Source: Lasiosphaeria ovina (taxonomy: Eukaryota > Ascomycota > Sordariomycetes > Sordariales > Lasiosphaeriaceae). Taken from it: a DNA stretch of 64,000 nt. Position numbers and translations under genes: made by a program. This document shows positions 48,100-59,025 of this stretch, piece after piece. Position 1 is the first letter of the stretch; each line of letters starts with the position of its first letter. The DNA is taken from assembly GCA_033439765.1 (NCBI GenBank), contig JAULSN010000008.1:2108001-2172000 (forward strand), given 5' to 3'. The notes under the pieces are model-generated. The model worked only from the letters and a program-made list of their open reading frames with translations, was not told the origin of the DNA and ran no database searches.

Positions 48100-49740
48100 T
48101 CAAAAGAACCCCTCGGTTGTGGGATAGGTAGGATATGCAGGATAGGGAGGTATCATGCTATACCGGTCATACCCTCCTGGTAATGCACGTGAGTACGACC
48201 CGGCCTGCGAGTTCGTCCGAGTTCGGGTCGGAGGACGCTCGATTCGGGTTCGGCGATCTTCGTGGCCCATGTAGCTTGACTGGTCGCTGCTCGACCGGAA
48301 GGGAGTAGGCCCTCGGGAGATGATGTTGATCTCGGCCCCATCCCGGCATTGCATCTCTGCGCCGCCCACCTTGAGAACCGTGCTCCCCTTGACCCGGATC
48401 GTCACGTCTTCGTCGTTGGCGCTTGACCGCGTCGTCCTGGTAGTTGCCGACTCCCTGTACTCGCTCTCGTCGCGACTGCCAGACGACCTCGTGGACCTGC
48501 TGCTGCCTCCGTTTTTACCAGCCTTGCGTAGGGTCTCGGCAGTCAATGGCATTGCTGGCCCGCCCGTCACATGGTCTTGGTAGATGGAAGCCTGGTGGAG
48601 TTTGTCTTCGTAGCCGCTTCCAGAAGACGCCGACTGGTTTGCATAGTACGAGTTGCGCCGGCTATTTCTGCCCGCGACTTCGGTTCGGAAGTCCCCGGAA
48701 TCATAGGTCCTGTACGAGGCACCAATGCTTGGTCGCCTTGACCGAACCTTCAGAATGGGAGCGGGAAATTCGGACTTTTGCCGGGGAGAGATGTCATGAA
48801 ACAGTGCATGATCCGGGGTTATGTAGTCGTCGTCGTCGAACACATTGGATGGCCTATATGGCGCGGGAGTCGGCGGCGGAGGGCGGATAGCTAGAGCGGT
48901 TGGGCGAGCAGATGCAGGCCTTCGCGGAGGAGGCATCGTCCTCATGTCGTCGTCATTCCTGGATCCCTTCCGGTGTGTTGACGGCCGCCTGGTTAGCGGC
49001 TTCCGATCCACAACGTCGTCGTAGGCATCGTATTCGACCTGCAGGGGAGGGCGAAAGCCCATCGCCGACGCTGGCCGAGCAGTGGAGAAGCGCTCTGGCA
49101 GGGTCCGCGTGAAGAGTTCGGGCGGCTGTTGCATCACCACAGGTGACGGGGAGGGCGGCGGATAAGGCACTGGGCCAGCCCACCCATTTGATGGTGGATA
49201 TGACGTAGGTAAAGTCGGGGGCTGCTGGTAAGAGTTGTAGTGGTACCTGGCATTTGCCAGTGGCGGGCGTGATGCGCCGCCGTAATAGCTGGAAGGCCTG
49301 GGATTGGAGGTCTGTGCACGGGGTCGCGAGCTTGCGGCGGTGACGGTTGGGTTTACGCCATAGTAGGTCGCCTCGGCGTCTCTCCTCGGAAGGCTCGGTG
49401 TTGTCTTGGAGTGTTTTACGGGAGGGCGAGCCTTGGAAGCCATGATGACTTTTTTGTTGGAATCGGACCTGTTGCGGTCCTTTGTCGCCTTCCGAAGCGA
49501 GTCTCCTCGGGGGTGCAAGGTCGAGTCCGAGTCGGTGAGGCCGCTCGTGATGGGAGAGGACGAGTCTCTCCTCGGATATTCTCTTCTGGTCCGGCTTGTG
49601 TTCGACTTCTCCTTGGTCGGGCTCACGACTGACGCGGCGTAGCTTGAGGCTGCGTAGCGAGCTGTCTTCTCAATGGGGTTCCCCGACTCATCGGCGTCTT
49701 CGACGCACGCAATATGTGTTGGTCGACTGATCGTAGACAT
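48100..49740 (-). CDS. Conserved-looking, largely disordered fungal protein of unknown function
   Basis: Single exon, 546 residues from the ATG at 49740; the frame is open a few codons further up but has no other ATG. The protein is mostly low complexity: Ser/Arg-rich at the N-terminus, Pro/Tyr-rich at about 130-215 (P-Y-P-P-P-S-P-S-P), and Ser/Arg-rich again later. The one ordered-looking piece is near residue 450: D-E-D-V-T-I-R-V-K-G-S-T-V-L-K-V-G-G, then a short G-A-E-I-N-I strand, which reads like a small beta fold. The last residues form a Pro/Tyr-rich tail. R-R-x-S-type sites are frequent, suggesting phosphorylation by basophilic kinases. No family recognised. Unbroken frame and clean start support a real gene. 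Confidence 0.75.
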   Translation of the reverse strand: MSTISRPTHIACVEDADESGNPIEKTARYAASSYAASVVSPTKEKSNTSRTRREYPRRDSSSPITSGLTDSDSTLHPRGDSLRKATKDRNRSDSNKKVIMASKARPPVKHSKTTPSLPRRDAEATYYGVNPTVTAASSRPRAQTSNPRPSSYYGGASRPPLANARYHYNSYQQPPTLPTSYPPSNGWAGPVPYPPPSPSPVVMQQPPELFTRTLPERFSTARPASAMGFRPPLQVEYDAYDDVVDRKPLTRRPSTHRKGSRNDDDMRTMPPPRRPASARPTALAIRPPPPTPAPYRPSNVFDDDDYITPDHALFHDISPRQKSEFPAPILKVRSRRPSIGASYRTYDSGDFRTEVAGRNSRRNSYYANQSASSGSGYEDKLHQASIYQDHVTGGPAMPLTAETLRKAGKNGGSSRSTRSSGSRDESEYRESATTRTTRSSANDEDVTIRVKGSTVLKVGGAEMQCRDGAEINIISRGPTPFRSSSDQSSYMGHEDRRTRIERPPTRTRTNSQAGSYSRALPGGYDRYSMIPPYPAYPTYPTTEGFF

Positions 49741-52700
49741 TGCCGATACGAGCAAAAGCCCGCAAGAACGTATTCAAGCGACTTGAAGCCGAATGGATGC
49801 CCCGCGGCACAAGAGGCAGTGAAGCCTCGGGTTCGAGGCGGCCACGATTGGGGATCTCAGTGGGGATGGCGGTAGTGGTGGTGGCAGGCGGTCAACCGTT
49901 GTAGTCGCTCAAGAATGCAACGGCGGCGGTGGATTGATCTCAACCTGCAAGTGGGGATGGTCCGATGGACGAGAGAGTATACGTATGGTGGAGCGGAGGA
50001 TAAACGTTTTGACTTCGGACGCCCGTGTCGAGCTGGGATGGTGGCGGCGGGAGGGCAGCACCAAGACGAAGGAGGGACGGATTGTTTAATAAACTCAAAA
50101 AGGTGGTGGGATGCCTGGGCAGTGACGAGTTTTATTCACTGCGGGGGGGGGGGGGTGGGTGTGTGTCTTCTGTGAGTGGAGGGAGGGATATTGGGGATGG
50201 GCGGCAGGGAGACCCGCTGTTTTCTGCTCGTTGGGGCCAAGGATTCGCAGAACGACCTTTATTTTCTGGCTGTTCGAGCAGCACTGACAACCATGCGAGG
50301 CCCAGCCGGGACAGGGGTGTTGGACGGCTGTCACCGGGATGGGTGTGTCCAGCAACGCAGCACACTTTATCGATAAAAAAGCGACCACAGCAAACACAAC
50401 ACACGAGCGGGCGGGAAACGACCAGGCGACGGGTTGACACCACCCTCTCGTCACATCCAGCCAGCCTCTGGCGGCCTGGCCTCGGTTGAGACGGCTTTCT
50501 TCAGCGTTGACACCAACAACCTAGACGACGCCGACCGACGGAGCTAGAGTCTTCACTGCCTACGTCGCACGGTTGGAGGGTGAAGTGGGTTGCCGGCTGG
50601 GCCCTGGCGGCCGAGTGGCCTTGTGGGCCCGCTCTGATCGTGGGGGACGGGGGGACGGACGGCGGACGGGGGACGGGGGACAAGCACAAAGGCCCTGGAA
50701 GCGGATCGTCTCGAGCACCACCACCTAACCTTTCTCGGTCAGATCCTGGGTGCTGGGAAGATCTGCCCGTCAAAGTCCCTGGCAGAGGCTGTCGTCGTGC
50801 AAGCAGAAGCTAGCCAGATTTCACTGGGCCTCGATGGCTCGCTGGAGATGAGTGAGCAGCAGTGGAGGTGAGGTGAGCTGTCGACAAGGTCCACTCCTAC
50901 CGCCGGGTGCTGTGGCGATTCAAGAGAGCCTGCAAGTCTATGGCACCTTTGGGCGACTTGGGAGGCTATGTGTGGTTGAATCCTTCCGTAAGGCGTCAAC
51001 TGGGGGGGTGTGCTTGGGTTTGTTGGTGGAGCTTGGAAGCCAAGCAAAGCCTGAGAGCTGGACAACAGCGTGCAGGTGCACAGTGCAGGCCCGGCAGCAG
51101 AAGGGGGACAAAAAAAAAAGAAAAGGTCGAGCGAGCAACGGCAACCGAGACACTCCGCAACGAAGCGGTGCCAGGATTGGGAGACACACGACCAGATTGC
51201 TGACCAGTCTTTCCGCTCTGCCCTTTCGTTGGCCGGATTAGTGCCTGACTCTCGTCTTTGGGTACCAATAATTCGTAGTGAGGCGATGATGGTCTTGGAA
51301 GCCGTGCTAGCCTTGGAAACGGGTCGCACAAAACTGGGGCAGCAACTTGATGGACTGTTGGACGCAGTGAGCGGTCCTTGTCGTCGTTATGAACGAGGAG
51401 ATGATGCTGTTAGAATCGCGATGAAGGCTCGAGAAAACAACGGAATGGGCACAGTTAAGATTGCGAACCACCCGACTGTCCTGTCGAACAAGAGGCAGCC
51501 GTCCGCACCTAGGCAACGGACGGCAGGTAGGCAACGAGCCAGCACACCTTTTCCCCATCAACGGCATGCGCAGTGTGCGAAGCTCATTGGAGCCGTCGGG
51601 CCTGGAATGCAGACCTCTGCAAGCTAAAGCCGCCTGACTCCTTTCATAGGGCGGAACCGCATGGAAAGTCAAGCCAAGTTTTCCTTCTGCGTCTGCGTCC
51701 TGGCTCCTCACGGCATTCGAGTCATCAGCCTCGATCGCCGCACTCGTCGCCAAAGTTATTGAGGCTTCTGAGGCGATTATCCGTACAAGTGCATCACACA
51801 ATATTGCTGCATTTTCTTCTGCACAGTTGAGAGACGCCCATTTGGGAAATTTATTGACAGTCCGCTATCTCTGGTCCGTCTTTCTGAATCCTATTGTATC
51901 GGTCGATGTGCCGCTTGCCATTATTTGCGCTATATTCACACGAGGGTGGTTTCTGTATGGATTTGGCGTCGCGTCCTGGATGGAGCGAAGGGGTTCGATC
52001 GAATATTCGGGATAGGTCTTCTTTCCCGACATGGGACGACTCTAAAGCCATCTTGCGTGAACGAGATTGTTTCGGTTTCATTTTCGCTTCTATCTCATTG
52101 GCCTCACTTGACGAGAGTTGCGTAGTCGCCGCCAATGGTGCCTCAGTTATACCCTCCCAACCGGTTATAAGATACGTTCAGGTCCGAAAGTTGGGGGGGG
52201 AGAATCTCCACAGAAACATTTATCCCGCGACGAAACAGAGGCCAGAAGATGTTGAGTATCATGCAGGTTGATTGGCAGAGACTTGATCGCCGCAGCTTCT
52301 GGCTGCTCCACATCGTCGCAACTGCGCGAGAAGCTGCATGTCATAATGGTATTGCCGTATCAAGCGTCCGATCCCGTAGCTACTGTGTAGGATGATAGCA
52401 TGGAGCAGACAGCAATAAACTGGTCTCTCAGAAGCACCAATTGCTCGACGAAGTGAGTCAAGTTTGTGGCACGGATACCTCTCTTTGGCGATCCAACACA
52501 GTCAAGAGACGGCTTAGCGTAGGCTACTCCGCATTCAACGCATTGATTGCGGGATGCGCGCAGGGGTGTCTGCTGTAGGCAGGATGTTCGTACGGAACAA
52601 GTTCGACGACTCGAACCATCATTCGGACGAGGACTCGGGAAAAGGAACGCAGCCAGCCCACTGACGCAAGACTCCCAAGCAGTCCCGTGATACCTTGGAC

Positions 52701-53689
52701 GATGCAATGGAGACATTTTACCAATCTTATGTGACGTGGTAGTTCTGCCCTGGATCTCTTGAACAGAGTCGGCGAAAGATAAGTAGTACTGTACGTACTT
52801 GGTCTAGTTAGATAACCAAGACGCCGGGCCAGTCACCGGGACCCGACCCACATGGAAGCCCCGAAGAGGTTAAAGCCGGGATCGTGGCCCGCCCCGGATT
52901 GTGGTGGCTCAAATCGCGTGCCAGTGACTCGTAGGAGATCTATTTGGCCCAAAAGCAACAGGCCATCACCTCTGTCCACGAAGGGGAATACAAACCCGTG
53001 GGAGTGTCAGCAGGAAGCAAACGGCCATCAAGGGAGAGCACCTGCCCGGAGTAAGGGCAGAGCTGGGCAGAACCGAGCAGGACAGTCTGCTCGTGGGCGA
53101 CGATTTGCTGCCACTGGCTGGACCCACACCGCCGTTTTGCCTCACTTTTCGATGGGGCGAAGCAGAATGAAGATCAATTCTAGGATACCTCTCAGCGAAA
53201 GAATCCCGAATGGATGTGTTTTCAGACGTTGATCTCTCTCCAAGACAAGGGCTTTCCAAGGTCTCTATTCTTTTTTTTCTTTTTTTTAAACGCACCGAAA
53301 CCTGCAGAAAGTGAACTTTCTGGACATGGATACGGGCAACACGTCTCTGTTTATTTGCTTCTTGAGGTGTTGCGTCCCCACATGACCAACAGCACGGCCC
53401 CCGTGGTCGATAAAGTGTCCTTTCGCGATGGAGGTCTTGTGTGATTGAACAGTGTCGCCTTGGCGAGTGGGTATGCAAGCTGGTTTTCGTAGAACAAAAA
53501 TTCATTCTGAAGAAGTTCTAGCTGTTTTTGCCAGGACCAATCGGCCGGCTATTGAACGATGAATGCTCGAAATAACAGGAAGTCAAGCAATGCCCAAGAA
53601 CATAATGGGATATGTCTGCCGACGGAACGGATAAGTCGATCGATGTCGCGCAAAAGCCGAATAGAGAGATAGCGGGGAGGGAGGGCGCA
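49741..53689. other. Intergenic region of about 3.9 kb
   Basis: No gene supported. A G-run lies at about 50143-50154. Several open frames of 100-196 codons are shadows or chance frames with skewed composition. The left part is the promoter of the disordered-protein gene. Confidence 0.5.
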
Positions 53690-54583
53690 TCAGTGCAAGG
53701 TGTCGTCTAAGACGAGCACGTCTGCAACCACCGGCCGATGGTCTGACAAGCAAACGCCATCATCGAACTTGTTAGACAGGATCCCAAATGCCACAAACTT
53801 GAGGTTCAGTCGTTCTTGTACGAAGAGGAAGTCGATCCTTCTCGGCCTCTCCCAAGATTCGCCAAAGGATGTGTAGGTGATATCTGGGTTTCCATATTTT
53901 AAGCTCTGAGGCACAAGTTCCGATATATCACTCATTCCCGTGCCTGGCAAGGTCAGGGCCGTGTAGGCCCTGCCGCTCGGAGTGCTATTAAAGTCGCCGC
54001 CCAGGAACAGCGGCGCCCGGGAACGGCCATCGCCTCCGTTATCAGTCCAGTCTCGGGCTAGTGTGAGCAGAAGACGGGCGCTTTCCTCCCTCGCAATCTG
54101 TCCTTGATGGTCCAAGTGTGTGCTCATAACCGCGACAGCTGTCCCGGTTTCCTTGTTGCGGAACGACCCCGTGGTAACAATCCTGTTCAAGGCAGCATCC
54201 CACCCTCGAGATGGAACGTCCGTGGTCGGAGACAGCCAGAACGTCTGGTTACGCACGCAATCCCAAGTGTCGGCTCGAAAGAATATTGGGGAAAACTCTC
54301 CAGCCAGTCTTCCATCGTCCCGACCCTGTCCTATGTGGCTCCAGGACGGACCCAGGTAGGATTGTATATCAGTGAGCTGCGAATACAGGACTTCCTGGAG
54401 GCAGAGAAACACGGAGGTATGGCCCGACGCAATGAATGCGAGTTGGGCGCAGAGCTTGGGGGCCCGAACCGACCACGGTTCCTCGCCCGGAACAGGAGAC
54501 TTGGTGGCATACCGGACGTTCAGCGTAACTATCCGAACATGAACTGAGCCAGACGGCGCAACCGAAGGGCTCGCCAATGGCAT
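53690..54583 (-). CDS. Endonuclease/exonuclease/phosphatase-family protein
   Basis: Single exon, 297 residues from the ATG at 54583; the frame is open further upstream (to about 54625) but with no other ATG. All core motifs of the Mg-dependent EEP fold are visible in order: L-N-V-R-Y (Asn), L-Q-E-V (Glu, metal), S-T-H-L-D-H-Q-G (His), G-G-D-F-N-S-T-P (Asp and Asn), R-R-I-D-F-L-F-V, and C-L-S-D-H-R-P-V (Asp-His pair). Family members cut phosphodiester or phosphomonoester bonds in DNA, RNA, phosphoinositides or sphingomyelin. The compact length and the D-H-Q-G / R-R-I-D-F pattern resemble the small cytosolic fungal members of unknown substrate. No signal peptide or membrane segment. Confidence 0.92.
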   Translation of the reverse strand: MPLASPSVAPSGSVHVRIVTLNVRYATKSPVPGEEPWSVRAPKLCAQLAFIASGHTSVFLCLQEVLYSQLTDIQSYLGPSWSHIGQGRDDGRLAGEFSPIFFRADTWDCVRNQTFWLSPTTDVPSRGWDAALNRIVTTGSFRNKETGTAVAVMSTHLDHQGQIAREESARLLLTLARDWTDNGGDGRSRAPLFLGGDFNSTPSGRAYTALTLPGTGMSDISELVPQSLKYGNPDITYTSFGESWERPRRIDFLFVQERLNLKFVAFGILSNKFDDGVCLSDHRPVVADVLVLDDTLH

Positions 54584-56756
54584 GATGATGACAGTGGCTT
54601 GGCCGTGCTCTGGAACAAGATCCACCAGCTGAGCTCGAGGCGCTTCGAATCAACCGCTGACGCCTAACAAGGGGCCTGGAAGCAAGTGCCCGGGTAGGTA
54701 CCTAGGTGTAGGTTGGCACCGTAGGTAGGCACCGTAGGTATGTAGGCCAGTTGTTATCTGGGCCCCTGCTTTCATCCACAGATGGGATAGCAGAGTAGCC
54801 GCGTGCCTTTTCGGCAGTAGGGTATTTTCTGAATCTGGGCAGCCTAATCCTCCAGTTGGGGATCGGGGCCTAGTACCGAAGGTAAGGTAGGTAGGTAGCG
54901 GGGGGCCGAGGCAGCCACGGGCCCGGACTCAAGCCGATATATAAGATAAGGTAAGGTGTGTAGTCTGTACGTAGGTAGGGCACCTAAGGTTGGGGAGTGA
55001 TAGAGCGGGGTGGAGAGCAGAAGCCGGCCCGGGATCTTGCCGTACATACAATACCAATACCTTTTTAGGTAGCGGGAGGAAGCTGTTTGGGTTGGACCCT
55101 GCTTCGGTTTGGTCTAGGGTTCAATGTGCAGCAGTTATGGCGGGGGTTAGGGCGGGGGGCTGTCCGCCAAGAAAACGCAAATGGATGCCTCCCGCGTGCA
55201 CGAAGCAGAGAGTGGAAAGCTTGCACCTTTCATGTTTTTCTGCGCAAAATACGGATACGTAGTTGAGCTGAATCCAACCTACACATTCATTGCCAAGAGC
55301 CTTCCAAGCTCGACAGGACCGTCGCCTAAGCCATGCAAGACATTGTTGCTCCAAGAACCCTGAGGCTGAGACGCGGAGAGGGCTGGCTAGCTGGCTGTGT
55401 GACTCCTCGGCAGCCTGTTCCATATCGATTCAATTCGATCCTTCATATTCGACGCGATTCGCCCTGTGAGTCGTTTCCAGACCGGAGACAATGATTGAAA
55501 TCTGTCAGATGGCATCGTGTCGCATGAAGATATGCAGGTACGTGGCATGTTGAGCTTCTGGGCGCATGAGCACGGAGAAGGGTCAACATCCCTTTGTCGT
55601 TACCGCATGCTTCCGACTTTCCATCACACAACACGACAGCCCTGACGTATTTGCCGTCGCGTCCCCTGCCTCCGGCTCCGGGACGCGACTCCCACTCTCG
55701 CCCCGGGCAGCATCCGGCTCCCTCGGTAAAAGACGACAGTCTCTCTAGGTAATTGTAATGGTGTGGCGCACAGTCATACGCCTTCCACTATCTCCAAAGA
55801 GGTGGTATGCCTGGCTTGGTCATGTCTCAGTTCAGTGAACGAGAGCCTGTCACGCGTAGGTGCAAAGTGCACTCGCCCAGCACGGCCATGGTGGAAAAGC
55901 CTTGTGCTTTCAAATGCTTTCGCATCCTATTCCGGTTTCCGATGCCCTGGTGCCGGCCTTTACTGCGGATTCTTACCACACTCATTCCCATAAACCTGCA
56001 GTCTTGCCCTCATCCTCCGTGCTCGTGATGCCGCCATTGTTCTGGCGTCGGGTTGGCATTCCCGGAAGTTCTCCCGATCCGATCCTGAGGATGGCCGAAA
56101 CAGGGAATGGGATGTTGGCGCAGCAGGGAATGATTGGCCCACTGCCACCCAAACCCAAGAGTGCACCCCATTTGGAGGGAAGGCGCCTTGTCAACGCCCC
56201 ACATTTGGACTCCCTGGAGCTGAGCACCAGGCTGCGGATGACCACCATCTTGCACCTCACAGGGCGACAAGTCATATTGCCCGGAGCTGACCGGTGACTA
56301 GCCTGACATGGCGGCCACGCCAGCCATATTCCAACAGAGATGGTGGGCGGCCACAAGGTGGCAGCCTATAACATATATCTTCTGCGTGGCCTTCTTCGGC
56401 TGCTCTTGCCTGGATACCCTATCTTTTGCCATTATCCAGCTCCGTTGTATCTAGGGAATCTCGCTTTCCCGTATTCTGACACTCGTTTTTCGATAGGGCT
56501 TCGTTGAGCCGGCCAGGCCGGCAGGTGGCCTTCATCCCCCTGTCGATGAGCGGCTTCCCCTTTTTTTCTTGCCTGCTTGCCCAGCTGCCTAACTGTCCAG
56601 TCTTTGTCTCTTCGGCCACTTTTGGTGCTGTTCTTCACACGAACCAGTGTTACCTAACCAACGACACACGCTACTGCTACTACTATACGAGAAGCAATCA
56701 CTAGTCAGGTCTTGTGCCCGTCTCGAATTTGCCTTCTTTGAGAGACGACAGCCGAG
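54584..56756. promoter_or_regulatory. Divergent intergenic region (EEP gene / RVxF protein gene)
   Basis: About 2.2 kb between divergent starts. 54690-54990 is dense in TAGGTA-type repeats, including the palindrome TAGGTACCTA near 54695 and tandem GTAGGTAGGTAG runs. The remainder shows nothing I can call. The last 150 bp before 56757 form a plausible pyrimidine-rich leader. Confidence 0.5.
54690..54990. repeat. TAGGTA-rich simple/palindromic repeat patch
   Basis: Repeated GTAGGT/ACCTAC words and palindromes such as TAGGTACCTA cluster here. The same words recur at about 22902-22920, 36087-36110, 36187-36200 and 41831. Confidence 0.65.
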
Positions 56757-57626
56757 ATGCCTGTTTCTACTCGATCCGCGGCTCGGCCCCCGTCTCGAGC
56801 TTCACGAGACTCATGGCCGCCAACCCAACTACGTTTACAGCCCAGTGTCGACGGGGATGATTCCGAGATTGAGGATTTGGATTTGTCCAAGATGGATGAG
56901 GATCCCCTTACTTTCTTCCTGACGCCAGCCCCATCATCTTACGGAGAGGGAGACGATGGAATGGATTTTGAGATGGATTTTGATGCCGGGATCGAGGACG
57001 CCAAACACCCGCCTCCTATTGTGAGGAGTGTCAGCCCGTCGAGTCTCGACGGGCTTAGCCGCCCTCCACCGCGATCACCTACACCACCTAGACCCTCGTC
57101 CACTCCTGATTTGGACCAAGATCTATCCCCCACGCCCGAGGATTTTGACGACGATGTGCAGGCGGCTGCCAAAGCACGGGTGCATTCATTCCGCTTTCCT
57201 CTTCTATTGAAGGATCTTGCAGTCGGAAAGCCGAGGGTCCAAGCCAAGCGTGGCAGCGGCTACACAGATAGCTCACCGTCACTAGCATCGCCTTCCAGCC
57301 CACGTGGCTCGGGCCAGAGACAGTCTGCGGCACGGCCTAGCCCGCGAATCGGGCACGGGACCGGCAGTCGAAGAGGGCGGTCTAGAGTGGTGTCGTCGTC
57401 TTACCTGTCGCCCCATTCATGGCGCGAGCCTAGCCCTGACGTGTGGTCGATTGAGGAAGAGACGGAAGAGGATATTAACAGTGAGCTCGGGGATAGTGTC
57501 ACTGGAGAAGGGAATACAGAATCTACTACGAAAGCTGTGGCATCCAGTATACCGTTTGCAAAGGTGCAGAAGAGGGTTCGGTTTATACTCCCAGCTGAAA
57601 ACGAGGAATCAGACATGCATTATTGA
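56757..57626 (+). CDS. Disordered acidic protein with a C-terminal RVxF-like motif, unknown function
   Basis: Single exon, 289 residues. The N-terminus is acidic (D-D-S-E-I-E-D-L-D-L-S-K-M-D-E-D-P-L-T-F-F). It is followed by a Met/Asp/Phe-rich acidic patch (M-D-F-E-M-D-F-D), a Pro-rich segment with S-P and T-P sites, and a short hydrophobic stretch near 145 (S-F-R-F-P-L-L-L-K-D-L). Ser/Arg-rich disorder comes next, then a conserved-looking end, K-V-Q-K-R-V-R-F-I-L-P-A. K-R-V-R-F at 272-276 fits the docking motif for protein phosphatase 1. I do not recognise the family. The clean start context (GAG-ATG-C) and the unbroken frame support a real gene. Confidence 0.75.
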   Translation: MPVSTRSAARPPSRASRDSWPPTQLRLQPSVDGDDSEIEDLDLSKMDEDPLTFFLTPAPSSYGEGDDGMDFEMDFDAGIEDAKHPPPIVRSVSPSSLDGLSRPPPRSPTPPRPSSTPDLDQDLSPTPEDFDDDVQAAAKARVHSFRFPLLLKDLAVGKPRVQAKRGSGYTDSSPSLASPSSPRGSGQRQSAARPSPRIGHGTGSRRGRSRVVSSSYLSPHSWREPSPDVWSIEEETEEDINSELGDSVTGEGNTESTTKAVASSIPFAKVQKRVRFILPAENEESDMHY

Positions 57627-59025
57627 TACGTGAGCATCGTGGGCGGATTGCATATGGATGATGGCGTTGTGGCAAGATTGTTTTTTTCTCCTTTTTGCGC
57701 TGTCAGATACATACTATATTCCTTGTCAATATTGAGCATAGCACCCCCCTGGGTCCTTTCTTCATCCGACTCCAGGTATTCGTACCTTGTTTAGCTAAAC
57801 CTAGATTCCTGCAGGTCGAAATCCTAGTGTGCACCAGAGAATGAGAAGTTGAAGTGAGTCAACGAGATTGTCAAGTCGACGATGGATTGACCGAAAAGAA
57901 ACTGTGGTCACCCTTTAAGCCGGGCAGCGGAGGCTCTACGTTCGCCACTCAGCCACCACCGCGCGGCTCTGTCTTCATAGCAGAGCAAGGGATGGTGTAA
58001 CATCACCATGGCAACCCCTGTCGGTTGCATTTCAATTGCCTTTCTGTTGGTTATCTTTCGCGGCCAGTGCTCCTGTCCCATCAAGAGCCATCGCCGCTCT
58101 GTTGGGCCGCCTCGCCCGCATCCCCTGTTTGTTGGTCATTGTTTCTGTGTAGTCAACAGGGGTATCTCCACACTCTCATCAAGCCACTGGGCACAATTGG
58201 ACGGCTGGCTGTTGGGCCAGTGCGTTGCTCAAACCACACATACTATGAATATATATAGACAAAAGAGAATACCTGCAATTGTTTCAACCCTTATCTGGCT
58301 GGTATGTGAAAACGCGCTGCAACGCCCCTGTGGGATAGCTGTCTTGGGAACTTGGAAAAATGATTATCCCAAACAGCCAAGTAAAAGACCTTCTGCACGT
58401 TAAAACTTGTAATACGTACTACAACCCATAAACCGTCCTCGGCCTCGTGCGGGCGTCTTCCCAACCCAACAAATCGCTATTGTAGTCTGTCTGCCCTGTG
58501 AAGAGGTCACCAACCCCTGCCTGATATGAATGACGAGCAATTCCAAACGGCCGAATAAAAGACCTGCTACATCTTGGGCCTTGTAATACGTACCACAACC
58601 CATAAACCATCCCGTTTGGGCGTCTTTCCAAACCAACAAAACCAAAATCCGAGTCTTCCTCGTGGAGAATGTCACAACTGACACAATAAAATAACAGTCG
58701 CAATCCCAAACGGCCGGGTACATGACCTATATCCTGAAACTTAGTTCCACCTTCCACCTTCCACAACCCATAGACCATAGACCGTCCTTGTCTTCCTCTG
58801 GGCGTCTTTTCAGACCAACGAAACAGAACCCTACCTAGTCTTCCTCGCCAAGGAGGTCACCAGCTCGCAACATAAAATGACAAGAAGAACGCCACGACGA
58901 AGCTCACTGCTTCTGCACACACTCAAACAAACCGACAATAAAAGGCAATCTGCCAGCCCCCAACAGCCGTTCATTATTACATACCTTGTCTAGCCCTGCA
59001 GTGTAACTTATCTCAAGTCTTTGCC
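57627..59025. other. Intergenic region with a tandem array
   Basis: Apart from the 58405-58860 tandem array, nothing is seen. The array ends about 170 bp upstream of the pseudokinase remnant. Confidence 0.5.
58405..58860. repeat. Tandem array, about 168-174 bp period, three diverged units
   Basis: The block CACAACCCATA(A/G)ACC recurs at about 58419, 58593 and 58761, spacing 174 and 168. Each copy is followed by GGGCGTCTT, a C-C-A-A-C-(A/G)-A-A block, GTCAC(A/C)A, and a CC(A/C)AA(A)CGGCC block where present. Units 1 and 2 also share CTTGTAATACGTAC at the start. A further partial unit to the left (58367-58404) shares CCCAAACAGCC and AAAGACCT. Confidence 0.85.

Noticed and set aside
58405..58860. 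CRISPR array as an explanation of the repeats
   Set aside because: Units are about 170 bp, diverged and contiguous without spacers; the organism is a fungus.
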